20,812 bases of DNA from an uncultured Bacillota bacterium (GTDB taxonomy: Bacteria > Bacillota > Clostridia > Peptostreptococcales > Anaerovoracaceae): NCBI GenBank assembly GCA_946638265.1, contig CAMPBN010000005.1, positions 1 to 20,812 on the forward strand, written 5' to 3'. The notes beneath the pieces were generated by a model that had not been told where the DNA came from, ran no database searches, and saw nothing but the letters and a program-made list of their open reading frames with translations. This document shows, piece after piece, positions 1 to 7,544 of this stretch; position 1 is the stretch's first letter; each line of letters opens with the position of its first letter. The position numbers and the translations under genes were made by a program.

Positions 1-144
1 ATTCAGGGCGGTGTGGATACGGTCATTCCGGTGGACGTTTATGTGCCGGGCTGTGCCGCCAGACCTGAGTCCATCATAGACGGCGTGGTAAAGGGGCTGG
101 AAGTTCTGGAAAAGAAGAGAGCAGCTCTGAAGGAGGAAGCGTAG
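1..144 (+). CDS. echC: Ech-type [NiFe] hydrogenase small subunit (NuoB-like), 3' end only
   Basis: The first 144 bases are open in frame 1 and give the last 47 residues of a protein ending in LKEEA and a TAG stop. The stretch VDVYVPGCAARPESIIDG matches the conserved end of NuoB/hydrogenase small subunits (usual form D-x-YVPGC-PPRPE). In that family the cysteine is the last ligand of the proximal [4Fe-4S] cluster, which passes electrons to or from the NiFe site. The start lies outside the window. The next gene begins directly after the stop, and its ribosome-binding site (AGGAGG, 131-136) lies inside this reading frame, so the two are translationally close. The following genes have the order expected for EchC-D-E-F, which supports the hydrogenase rather than the complex I assignment. 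Confidence 0.85.
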   Translation: MQGGVDTVIPVDVYVPGCAARPESIIDGVVKGLEVLEKKRAALKEEA

Positions 145-603
145 ATGAGCGAAGCAAAATATGCCATTCAAAATTTTGAACTTTTGGATCTGCTGGAGCT
201 GATTCCGAAAGTGCGATCCCTGAAGGAAGAAGGCTATCGTCTGGTGCAGGCCTGCGCCACAAGAAGCGCTGACGGCACTATCACAGTCATTTATTCCTTC
301 GATCTGGACCATGTACTCTACAATTTCAAGGTCATCGTGCCTGAAAATCTGGAGATGCAGAGTATCACAGACTCATATTGGTCTGCATTCATATACGAAA
401 ACGAAATGAGAGATCTTTTCGGTATCAGATTTCACCATCTGGCTCTGGACTACGGCGGCCACTTTTTCAAAGTGGCAATGCCAAGACCATGGAATCCCGA
501 AGTCGTGCAGGAAGAGGAAAAAGCCCCTGAGGCAGCTCCTGAGGAACGCCGGCTGACCAGAGAAGAAATGCTGGAAATCATGGGAAGCGAGGTGGAAGAA
601 TAA
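145..603 (+). CDS. echD: Ech-type hydrogenase subunit, NuoC-like (EchD)
   Basis: This 152-residue protein belongs to the NuoC / 30-kDa complex I family. The family signature is at about residues 83-97: an acidic pair followed by MRDLFGIRFHH, then an aromatic and proline-rich stretch ending PRPWNP. In group 4 hydrogenases this subunit sits in the cytoplasmic arm and helps hold the small and large subunits together; it carries no cofactor. The last 30 residues are charged and rich in Glu and Ala and are probably a flexible tail. The ATG follows AGGAGG by about 8 bases. The TAA stop overlaps the next ATG by one base, so it is tightly coupled to the large subunit gene. The family call is firm; the Ech label comes from gene order. 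Confidence 0.88.
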   Translation: MSEAKYAIQNFELLDLLELIPKVRSLKEEGYRLVQACATRSADGTITVIYSFDLDHVLYNFKVIVPENLEMQSITDSYWSAFIYENEMRDLFGIRFHHLALDYGGHFFKVAMPRPWNPEVVQEEEKAPEAAPEERRLTREEMLEIMGSEVEE

Positions 604-1682
604 TGGGCAAGCGTACTATTATCCCGTTCGGACCGCAGCATCCGGTACTGCCGGAGCCTGTGCATCTGGACCTGGTGCTGGAAGATGAGACTGTAGTGGA
701 TGTTATCCCTTCCATCGGCTATGTTCACAGAGGCCTGGAAAAACTGACAGAAGTAAAAGAATATACCGAGATGGTATATGTTATAGAAAGAGTTTGCGGC
801 ATTTGTTCCTTCGGCCACGGCTGGGGTGCATCCGCAGCCATCGAAGGCGCCATGGGCATTGAAGTGCCTGAGCGTGCACTCTACCTGCGCACTATCTGGC
901 ATGAGCTTTCGCGTATCCATTCCCATCTGCTTTGGCTGGGACTTTTGGCGGACGCTTTCGGTTTTGATTCGCTCTTCATGCATTGCTGGAGACTGCGCGA
1001 AAAAGTCCTGGATCTTTTTGAAAAGACCACGGGAGGCCGCGTCATCTTCTCTGTTTGCAAGGTGGGCGGCGTGCGAAAGGACGTGGACAGCGCCACTCTT
1101 CGCGAGATCGTGGAAGTGCTGAAAGGCATGGCTCCCGAAATCAGAGAGCTGGCCGATGTATTTATGAATGACTCTTCCGTACTCAACCGTATGGTGGGCG
1201 TGGGAGTGCTGACAAAAGAAGAGGCTGTCGAACTGGGTGCTGTAGGCCCTGTGGCCAGAGGCTCCGGGCTTCGTCAGGACATGAGGCTGAACGGCATGGG
1301 CGTTTATGACAGACTGGGATTTGAACCTATCGTGGAAGAAGCCGGAGACTGCGAAGCGCGCTGCAAGGTGCGTATCCGCGAGATATTCCAGTCCATCGAG
1401 CTGATCGAAAAAGCTGCCATGGATATGCCGGACGGCCCGATCGCAGCCCAGGTGAGAGGTAATGTGGAAGGCGAATTTGCTCTCCGCATCGAGCAGCCTC
1501 GGGGAGAAGCTTTCTATTATACCAAGGGCGTTGGTACCAAGTTCCTCGAGCGCATGCGCGTCCGCACACCGACCAATCAGAATCTGCCTTCGCTGGTAAA
1601 GATGCTGAAAGGCTGCGACTTTGCGGATGTGCCTATCATGGTGCTGACGATCGATCCTTGTGTAAGCTGTACGGAAAGGTAG
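603..1682 (+). CDS. echE: Ech-type [NiFe] hydrogenase large (catalytic) subunit
   Basis: This 359-residue protein is homologous to NuoD and to the large subunits of group 4 [NiFe] hydrogenases. It has both nickel-binding cysteine pairs, which complex I NuoD lacks: RVCGICSFGH at residues 63-72 (C65, C68) and DPCVSCTER at the very end (C353, C356). It is therefore expected to be a real hydrogenase that evolves or takes up H2 with ferredoxin as partner. The protein stops at the Arg where other large subunits are cut by a maturation peptidase (DPCxxCxxH/R), so no cleavable tail is encoded. The start overlaps the echD stop by one base, with GAGGTGG just upstream. The hyp genes at 7618-14029 would supply its Fe(CN)2CO and Ni. 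Confidence 0.93.
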   Translation: MGKRTIIPFGPQHPVLPEPVHLDLVLEDETVVDVIPSIGYVHRGLEKLTEVKEYTEMVYVIERVCGICSFGHGWGASAAIEGAMGIEVPERALYLRTIWHELSRIHSHLLWLGLLADAFGFDSLFMHCWRLREKVLDLFEKTTGGRVIFSVCKVGGVRKDVDSATLREIVEVLKGMAPEIRELADVFMNDSSVLNRMVGVGVLTKEEAVELGAVGPVARGSGLRQDMRLNGMGVYDRLGFEPIVEEAGDCEARCKVRIREIFQSIELIEKAAMDMPDGPIAAQVRGNVEGEFALRIEQPRGEAFYYTKGVGTKFLERMRVRTPTNQNLPSLVKMLKGCDFADVPIMVLTIDPCVSCTER

Positions 1683-1690
1683 GTGGGAAA

Positions 1691-2266
1691 ATGAGCTTTT
1701 TCAGGATGAAAAAAGTGGTGATGAATTCACTTTTCAAAAAGCCTGCCACGCGTATGTATCCGGTGATCCCTAGAGAATTCACTTCCGTGACAAGAGGCCA
1801 TGTGGAGATGGAGGATCCGGAAGGCTGCCTGGCTTGCGGCATTTGCGCCAAAAGATGTCCTGCGGATGCCATCAGGGTGGACAAGAGCAAGGGCGTCTGG
1901 GAGATTGCCAGAATGCAGTGCATCCAATGCAATTCATGCGTCGAGACATGTCCTAAGCATGTTTTGGTGATGCATGCCGAATATACCACTCCGGACCCGG
2001 AGAAAAAGGTGGATACGTATCAGCTCCACCATACCGAGCCAAAGGTGGCGCAGGTGGGCGATTTCGACCCTCAGATGGAAACGGGAGATGCGGGCCTTGT
2101 CTGCGACAAAGAATCCTGCGTATTCTGCGGCCTTTGCGCGCGCAATTGCCCGGCGGAAGCCATCAGAGTGGACAGGGCCGAGAAACTTTGGGAGGTCGAC
2201 AAAGACGCTTGCATGAAGTGCGGTCTCTGCATCGAAAAGTGCCCGAAGAAGTGCCTTACATTTTAA
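1691..2266 (+). CDS. echF: Four-cluster polyferredoxin subunit of the Ech-type hydrogenase (EchF/NuoI-like)
   Basis: I chose the ATG at 1691 (191 residues) because AGGTGGG lies 5-11 bases upstream. An in-frame ATG at 1658 would extend 8 codons into echE. Four CxxCxxCxxxCP motifs are visible, at C46/49/52/56, C77/80/83/87, C143/146/149/153 and C174/177/180/184, so up to four [4Fe-4S] clusters are predicted. Residues 42-90 and 139-187 are an exact-register repeat with an offset of 97 residues and about 24 of 49 positions identical, so the two-cluster EchF/NuoI unit appears to be duplicated. The role is inferred to be electron transfer between soluble ferredoxin and the small subunit. It is the last gene of the operon and is followed by a hairpin at 2275-2309. 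Confidence 0.88.
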   Translation: MSFFRMKKVVMNSLFKKPATRMYPVIPREFTSVTRGHVEMEDPEGCLACGICAKRCPADAIRVDKSKGVWEIARMQCIQCNSCVETCPKHVLVMHAEYTTPDPEKKVDTYQLHHTEPKVAQVGDFDPQMETGDAGLVCDKESCVFCGLCARNCPAEAIRVDRAEKLWEVDKDACMKCGLCIEKCPKKCLTF

Positions 2267-2274
2267 ATTGTACA

Positions 2275-2312
2275 AAAAGTGGTCTTGGTATTCAACCGGG
2301 GCCGCTTTTGTG
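2275..2312 (+). terminator. Probable intrinsic terminator of the hydrogenase operon
   Basis: The arm AAAAGTGGTC (2275-2284) pairs along its full length with GGCCGCTTTT (2300-2309), allowing two G-U pairs. A small inner stem GGT/ACC can form in the loop. The 3' arm runs into TTTTGTG, so the U-tract is short. It begins 9 bases after the echF stop. The -10 element of the next promoter starts only 5 bases after the stem, so termination and initiation share the same DNA. Confidence 0.6.
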
Positions 2313-2319
2313 ATATAAT
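2311..2319 (+). promoter_or_regulatory. Extended -10 promoter for the pyruvate:ferredoxin oxidoreductase gene
   Basis: TGATATAAT is a perfect extended -10 element (TGn plus TATAAT at 2314-2319). At 17 bp spacing the -35 position (TTCAAC, 2291-2296) matches the consensus only weakly, which is usual for extended -10 promoters. A second TATAAT at 2339-2344 lacks a good -35 and may be a minor start. The leader before the ATG at 2371 would be about 45 bases and carries a strong GGAGG site. Confidence 0.65.
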
Positions 2320-2370
2320 GTCAGAATACACGAAAAAGTATAATACAAAGGGTATTTTTCGGAGGCAAAA

Positions 2371-5300
2371 ATGGGAAAGAAAATAATGAAAACAATGGAC
2401 GGAAATACCGCTGCCGCATGGACCTCTTATGCGTTCACGGAAGTGGCAGGTATCTTCCCGATTACACCATCCTCTCCAATGGCAGAAATCACGGACGAGT
2501 GGGCTGCCAACGGCCGTAAAAACATCTTCGGCCAGCCTGTCAAGGTAGTGGAGATGGAGTCCGAAGCCGGTGCGGCAGGTGCTGTTCACGGCTCAATTTC
2601 GACAGGGGCACTGACCACTACATATACAGCGTCTCAGGGACTGCTCCTGATGATCCCGAATATGTACAAGATTGCAGGTGAGCTCCTGCCTTGCGTATTC
2701 CATGTCAGCGCCAGAGCTCTGGCATACCACGCACTCAACATCTTCGGTGACCATTCCGATATCATGGCCTGCCGTCAGACAGGTTTTGCAATGCTTTGCT
2801 CCAATTCCGTACAGGAAGTTATGGACCTGGCAGCAGTGGCACACCTTTCCACCATCAAGGGCAGAGTGCCTTTCGTACATTTCTTCGACGGATTCAGAAC
2901 ATCCCACGAAATCCAGAAGGTGGAATGCACAGACTATGATGAACTGGCCAAGCTGGTAGATTACGATGCACTGGCCAAATTCAGAGCCGAAGCGCTCAAT
3001 CCTGAACATCCTGTTATCCGCGGTACTGCACAGAACCCGGATATCTACTTCCAGTCCAGAGAAGCTTCCACCAAATTCTACGAGGCTCTCCCTGAAATCG
3101 TGGAAGAATACATGAAGAAGGTCAGCGAAATGACCGGAAGAGACTACAAACTCTTCAATTACTACGGCGCACCTGATGCAGACAGAGTTATCGTTGCAAT
3201 GGGCTCCATCTGCGAAGCTGCCGAGGAAGTTATCGACTATCTGAACGGCAAGGGCGAAAAGGTAGGTCTTGTTAAGATTCACCTCTACAGACCTTTCAAG
3301 GCAGATGCATTCCTTGAGGCTATTCCAAAGACAGCCAAGAAGATCTGCGTACTTGACAGAGTCAAGGAAGTTACGGGCTTTGGCGAGCCTCTCTATACAG
3401 ACACTTGTGCTGCATTCTTCAAGGCAGGCCGCGCAGCCACCATCGTAGGCGGCAGATACGGTCTGGGTTCCAAGGACGTTACTCCGGGACAGATCCTGGC
3501 AGCGTTTGACAATCTGAAAAAGGACGAGCCGAAGAACAACTTCGCACTGGGCATTGTGGACGACGTAACAGGCCACTATCTCCCGACTCTGCCTGAGGTA
3601 GACGTAGCGGGCGAAGGCACTGTTTCTTGCAAATTCTGGGGTCTTGGTGCAGACGGTACAGTAGGTGCCAACAAAAACTCCATCAAAATCATCGGAGACC
3701 ATACTGACATGTATGCTCAGGCATATTTCCACTATGACTCCAAGAAGTCCGGCGGTGTGACCCAGTCCCACCTGAGATTCGGTAAGAACCCAATCCGTTC
3801 CACTTATCTGGTAAAGACGGCTGACTTCATCGCATGCCACAATCAGGCATATCTCAGAATGTATGACATCTTGGGCGACATCAAAGAAAACGGCACATTC
3901 CTGCTCAACTGCGAATGGCACGATGTTAAGGAGCTCTCCGAAAATCTGCCGGGCGCTGTGAAGAGGATTCTGGCCAAGAAAAATATCAAATTCTACGTCA
4001 TCGATGCGGTAGAAATCGGCAAGGAGCTGGGTCTGGGCAACAAGACCAACGCAGTGCTCCAGGCAGCATTCTTCAAGCTGGCAAATATCATTCCTATCGA
4101 CGATGCAGTGAAGTATATGAAGGAAATGATTGAGCATTCCTACGGCAAGAAGGGCGAAGCTGTGGTTAAGAAGAACTACGCCGCTGTTGATGCCGGTCTG
4201 GACAAGGCTGTGAAGATCGAAGTTCCGGCCGAATGGGCAAACTGCGCAGACGATGCAGAGCCTGAAGACAATGCTCCTGAATTTGTAAAGAAGGTCGTAA
4301 GACCTATGAACGCATGCAAGGGCGACGAACTGCCTGTTTCCGCATTTAACGGCCGCGAAGACGGACATTTCGATTCCGGTACGGCAGCTTACGAAAAGCG
4401 CGGTGTGGCAGCCATGGTGCCGCAGTGGGATGCAAGCAAATGTATCCAGTGCAACCAGTGCTCTTATGTATGTCCGCACGCAACTATCCGTCCGGTGCTC
4501 CTTACTGCAGACGAAGCTGCCAAGGCTCCTGCAAACTTTGGTGCTGTAGCAGGCAAGGGCAAGGGCGTGGACGCATACAGCTTCAAGATTCAGGTTTCTC
4601 CTCTGGATTGCCTGGGTTGCGGCAGCTGCGCCAATGTATGTCCTGCCAAGGAAAAGGCTCTCACCATGGTGCCTCTCCATACGCAGATGGCAGAAGCAGA
4701 GAATTGGGAATATGCAGTATCTCTGCCTGAAAAAGAAAATCCTCTGGACAAATATTCCGTTAAGGGCAGCCAGTTTGAAAAGCCGCTCTTCGAGTTCTCC
4801 GGCGCATGCGCAGGCTGCGGCGAAACTCCGTATGTCAAGCTGATCACACAGCTCTTCGGAGACCGCATGCAGGTATCCAACGCTACAGGCTGCTCCTCCA
4901 TCTGGGGCGCATCCGCACCAAGCATGCCATATACCAAGAATGACAAGGGTCAGGGCCCTGCATGGTCAAACTCCCTCTTCGAAGACAATGCCGAGTTTGG
5001 TCTGGGTATGTATCTGGGCCAGAAGCATCGCAGAGAAAAGGTGGCAGAGGCTGTACAGGCTATCGTTGAAAAGCACGGCAGCGCAGAGAAGCAGGCTCAG
5101 GCATGGCTCGATGCCATGAATGACGGCGAAGCTTCCAAGAAGGCTTCCGCAGATCTCATCGAAGCTCTGAAAACTTGCGACTGCGGCGATTGCCAGAACA
5201 AGAACTTCATCCTGGACAACGCAGACCTGCTGGTTAAGAAATCCCAGTGGATCTTCGGTGGAGACGGATGGGCTTACGATATCGGTTACGGCGGTCTCGA

Positions 5301-5889
5301 CCACGTGCTCGCTTCCGGCGAAGACGTGAACGTTCTGGTGCTGGATACCGAAGTATATTCCAACACGGGCGGACAGGCTTCCAAGTCCACTCCTGCAGGT
5401 GCTGTGGCTAAATTCGCAGCTTCCGGCATGAAGACCAAGAAGAAGGATCTGGGCATGATGGCTGCTTCCTACGGCTATGTATATGTGGCTCAGGTGGCTA
5501 TGGGTGCATCCCAGGCACAGCTGATCAAGGCTCTGAAGGAAGCTGAAGCTTATCATGGACCTTCCCTCATCATCGCCTACGCTCCGTGCATCAACCACGG
5601 TATCAAGGGCGGTCTGGCAGGTTCACAGAATCGCATCAAGCAGGCTGTTGAATGCGGCTACTGGCATATGTGGAGATTCAACCCTGAGCTCAAAGCCGAG
5701 GGCAAGAATCCGTTCATTCTCGACTCCAAAGAGCCTGATATGAGCAAGTTCCGCGATTTCCTGATGCAGGAAGTACGTTACACATCACTGATGCGCGGCT
5801 TCCCGGATATCGCAGAAGACCTCTATGCTAAGTGCGAAGCAGACGCCAAGGAGCGTTACGAAGGCTACGCCAAGATGGCGGAGGCCTAG
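2371..5889 (+). CDS. nifJ: Pyruvate:ferredoxin (flavodoxin) oxidoreductase, single-chain
   Basis: This 1172-residue enzyme oxidises pyruvate with CoA to acetyl-CoA, CO2 and reduced ferredoxin in the cytoplasm. The length is normal for the single-chain homodimeric form. In order: the pyrimidine-binding domain with TEVAGIFPITPSSPMAE (from about residue 23); a transketolase-C-like region; two ferredoxin motifs beginning at C691 (CIQCNQCSYVCP) and C747 (CLGCGSCANVCP); then the proximal-cluster motif CAGC at C813. The thiamine diphosphate motif begins GDGWAYDIG at about residue 964 and continues to YSNTGGQ. All cofactor motifs are intact. The gene has its own promoter (2311-2319) and a GGAGG ribosome-binding site. 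It directly follows the hydrogenase operon, which fits a pyruvate-to-ferredoxin-to-H2 route. Confidence 0.97.
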   Translation: MGKKIMKTMDGNTAAAWTSYAFTEVAGIFPITPSSPMAEITDEWAANGRKNIFGQPVKVVEMESEAGAAGAVHGSISTGALTTTYTASQGLLLMIPNMYKIAGELLPCVFHVSARALAYHALNIFGDHSDIMACRQTGFAMLCSNSVQEVMDLAAVAHLSTIKGRVPFVHFFDGFRTSHEIQKVECTDYDELAKLVDYDALAKFRAEALNPEHPVIRGTAQNPDIYFQSREASTKFYEALPEIVEEYMKKVSEMTGRDYKLFNYYGAPDADRVIVAMGSICEAAEEVIDYLNGKGEKVGLVKIHLYRPFKADAFLEAIPKTAKKICVLDRVKEVTGFGEPLYTDTCAAFFKAGRAATIVGGRYGLGSKDVTPGQILAAFDNLKKDEPKNNFALGIVDDVTGHYLPTLPEVDVAGEGTVSCKFWGLGADGTVGANKNSIKIIGDHTDMYAQAYFHYDSKKSGGVTQSHLRFGKNPIRSTYLVKTADFIACHNQAYLRMYDILGDIKENGTFLLNCEWHDVKELSENLPGAVKRILAKKNIKFYVIDAVEIGKELGLGNKTNAVLQAAFFKLANIIPIDDAVKYMKEMIEHSYGKKGEAVVKKNYAAVDAGLDKAVKIEVPAEWANCADDAEPEDNAPEFVKKVVRPMNACKGDELPVSAFNGREDGHFDSGTAAYEKRGVAAMVPQWDASKCIQCNQCSYVCPHATIRPVLLTADEAAKAPANFGAVAGKGKGVDAYSFKIQVSPLDCLGCGSCANVCPAKEKALTMVPLHTQMAEAENWEYAVSLPEKENPLDKYSVKGSQFEKPLFEFSGACAGCGETPYVKLITQLFGDRMQVSNATGCSSIWGASAPSMPYTKNDKGQGPAWSNSLFEDNAEFGLGMYLGQKHRREKVAEAVQAIVEKHGSAEKQAQAWLDAMNDGEASKKASADLIEALKTCDCGDCQNKNFILDNADLLVKKSQWIFGGDGWAYDIGYGGLDHVLASGEDVNVLVLDTEVYSNTGGQASKSTPAGAVAKFAASGMKTKKKDLGMMAASYGYVYVAQVAMGASQAQLIKALKEAEAYHGPSLIIAYAPCINHGIKGGLAGSQNRIKQAVECGYWHMWRFNPELKAEGKNPFILDSKEPDMSKFRDFLMQEVRYTSLMRGFPDIAEDLYAKCEADAKERYEGYAKMAEA

Positions 5890-5936
5890 TCCCACGACGA
5901 AGAACAAAGACAGGCATAGCCTGAAAGAAGTAATAA

Positions 5937-5968
5937 AAAAGGGCTCGGAGAAATCTCCGAGCTCTTTT
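5937..5968. terminator. Bidirectional intrinsic terminator between convergent genes
   Basis: A 14-bp stem forms between 5937-5950 and 5955-5968 with the loop AAAT; its core is GCTCGGAG/CTCCGAGC. The arms end in A- and T-runs, giving a T-tract on each strand: TTTT on + after the oxidoreductase gene, and TTTTTT on - after the transporter gene, which ends at 6022. A smaller inverted repeat CAGGC-ATA-GCCTG lies at 5911-5923. Confidence 0.88.
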
Positions 5969-6021
5969 AATATGCGTTTGTTTTGATCGCTGCTTTTGGA
6001 GCAGCTAAGCTTCTTTTGCTC

Positions 6022-7434
6022 TTAGCCCAGCCAGTTCAGGAAAGTGAGCTGTGGGAAGAAGCTGTGAACCTGACCGAGCAGGATGAACAGCATTCCAAGA
6101 GGTGCGATGAACTTGAAGCAGATCATGCAGAAGCCCTGAGCTTTCCATTCGTGACCGCCGATTTCCTGTTCTTCTTTGATGAACTTTGGGCCAAGCTGCC
6201 AGCCGATGATCAGGGACATGATCAATGCACCCAGAGGCATCATGATACCTTCGGACCAGCAATCCAGGAAGTCCAGCCAGCAGAATCCCAGAGGCTGTGG
6301 CAGACCGTTGCTGCCTAGGCCGTCGCAGGAAACGATCAGGCATTCGATGAGCACGATAACTGCTGCGATGAGGCAGGCTGCCTTACGGCTGAGAGCCTTG
6401 CCACGCTTAGCGCTGCTTTCGATAAATACTGCAGCGTCTACTTCCAGCAAAGAGATGGAAGAAGTGATGGCTGCGATGAACACCAGGACGTAGAACAGGA
6501 ATCCGAAGATAGGACCAACTGCTCCCATAGCGTTGAATACGTTCTGAAGTGTCATGTACAGAAGTCCCGGGCCGCCTGCAGGTTCAAGACCTGTAGCGAA
6601 TACGGCAGGCATTACAGCCATACCGGCCATGATGGCGATGATAGTGTCGCTCAAAACGATCACGATGGAATTCTTCTGCAATGATTCGTCCTTACCGAGG
6701 TAAGAACCGTAAGTGATCATGATACCCATACCCAGGGACAGTGAGAAGAACATCTGACCGCCCGCAGTGGAGAGCACCTTGATGAAACTGGTCTTCAGCG
6801 GCTCCATGTTAGGTGAGAACATGAAGGCAAGACCTTCTGTAGCACCCGGCAGTGTGCAGGCTCTGACGATAACGATGCAGAGCATTACGAACAGTGCAGG
6901 CATAGCTACGGATGAGAATTTTTCGATACCGCCGGAAACGCCGCCTGCCACGATAATCATGGTAAGCACTACGAATACAGCGCCCCAGATGCTGGCCTCA
7001 ACCGGGCTGGTGATGAAGTTGGCAAAGAATGTGCCGCCGTCCAGGCCGTTTACGCCCCAGCTTGCGTGGAAGAGGTCTCCCAGATTGGCGAATGCATACT
7101 TCAGGCAATAGCCGCCCAGGGAGCAATAAAATCCGAGGATAAGCAGTGGGGACAGAAAACCCATCCAGCCGACGATGGCGTATTTTTCGCTAAGCTGACG
7201 GTAAGTGCCGACGACGGATTTGCCGGAATAGCGGCCAAGCAGCAGCTCGCCGAACATAATAACAAATCCGATGAAAATAGCGAGGATAAGGTAGACGAGC
7301 AGGAATGCAAATCCTCCGTTTGCACCCATCTTGTATGGGAAGCCCCAGATGTTACCCAGACCTACGGCAGAACCTACCGCAGCCATGAGAAATCCCAGAT
7401 TGCTCCCCCACTGGTCTTTGTTGTTCTGACTCAT
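6022..7434 (-). CDS. Sodium-dependent transporter, NSS (neurotransmitter:sodium symporter) family
   Basis: This 470-residue, very hydrophobic membrane protein has about 11-12 predicted transmembrane helices. Near the N-terminus it shows the NSS signature of helix 1, GSAVGLGNIWGFPY (residues 21-34), followed by NGGFAFLL. This family imports amino acids or related small amines with Na+, using the LeuT fold. Where LeuT and many relatives have Arg (LeuT R30, extracellular gate) this protein has Gly31. The substrate cannot be told from the sequence. The start is supported by AAGGAGGG about 8 bases upstream on the - strand. It is transcribed divergently from hypA, from a promoter at 7516-7544, and ends at the terminator 5937-5968. 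Confidence 0.93.
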   Translation of the reverse strand: MSQNNKDQWGSNLGFLMAAVGSAVGLGNIWGFPYKMGANGGFAFLLVYLILAIFIGFVIMFGELLLGRYSGKSVVGTYRQLSEKYAIVGWMGFLSPLLILGFYCSLGGYCLKYAFANLGDLFHASWGVNGLDGGTFFANFITSPVEASIWGAVFVVLTMIIVAGGVSGGIEKFSSVAMPALFVMLCIVIVRACTLPGATEGLAFMFSPNMEPLKTSFIKVLSTAGGQMFFSLSLGMGIMITYGSYLGKDESLQKNSIVIVLSDTIIAIMAGMAVMPAVFATGLEPAGGPGLLYMTLQNVFNAMGAVGPIFGFLFYVLVFIAAITSSISLLEVDAAVFIESSAKRGKALSRKAACLIAAVIVLIECLIVSCDGLGSNGLPQPLGFCWLDFLDCWSEGIMMPLGALIMSLIIGWQLGPKFIKEEQEIGGHEWKAQGFCMICFKFIAPLGMLFILLGQVHSFFPQLTFLNWLG

Positions 7435-7482
7435 GGGAAGAACCCTCCTTAAAAAATAATATAATAATATGATTCAAGCATG

Positions 7483-7500
7483 CCCTGCTGTCAGGGCACA
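7483..7500 (-). promoter_or_regulatory. Hairpin in the transporter mRNA leader
   Basis: TGCCCTG-CTGT-CAGGGCA is a perfect 7-bp stem with a 4-base loop. It lies about 10 bases downstream of the predicted transcription start of the NSS transporter on the - strand. It is followed by an AT-rich tract and the ribosome-binding site, but not by an immediate U-run, so it is not a standard terminator. It may stabilise the mRNA or bind a regulator; no known riboswitch is recognised. Confidence 0.4.
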
Positions 7501-7515
7501 TAAACTATAAATACC

Positions 7516-7544
7516 AATATACAAGAAAATCTTGGAAATGTCAA
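7516..7544 (-). promoter_or_regulatory. Promoter of the NSS transporter gene
   Basis: Read on the - strand, TTGACA (7544-7539) is followed after 17 bp by TATATT (7521-7516). This is a near-consensus sigma-A type promoter that would give a leader of about 75 bases before the ATG at 7434. Its -35 element overlaps the left arm of the palindrome TCAAGG-ATAA-CCTTGA (7541-7556). Confidence 0.75.

Noticed and set aside
603..1682. Assignment of the first genes to respiratory complex I (nuoBCD-I)
   Set aside because: The large subunit keeps both CxxC nickel-binding pairs, which complex I NuoD has lost, and the gene order fits an Ech-type hydrogenase.
2308..2326. Rex-like site TTGTGA...TCAGAA at the oxidoreductase promoter
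   Set aside because: The half-sites resemble a Rex operator (TTGTGA-N6-TCACAA), but the spacer is 7 instead of 6 and one arm has a mismatch; the bases are better explained by the extended -10 element.
2593..4680. Long open frame on the - strand opposite the oxidoreductase gene (695 codons)
   Set aside because: It is a mirror of the codon bias of a highly biased real gene; the translation has no family motifs and covers an intact conserved protein.
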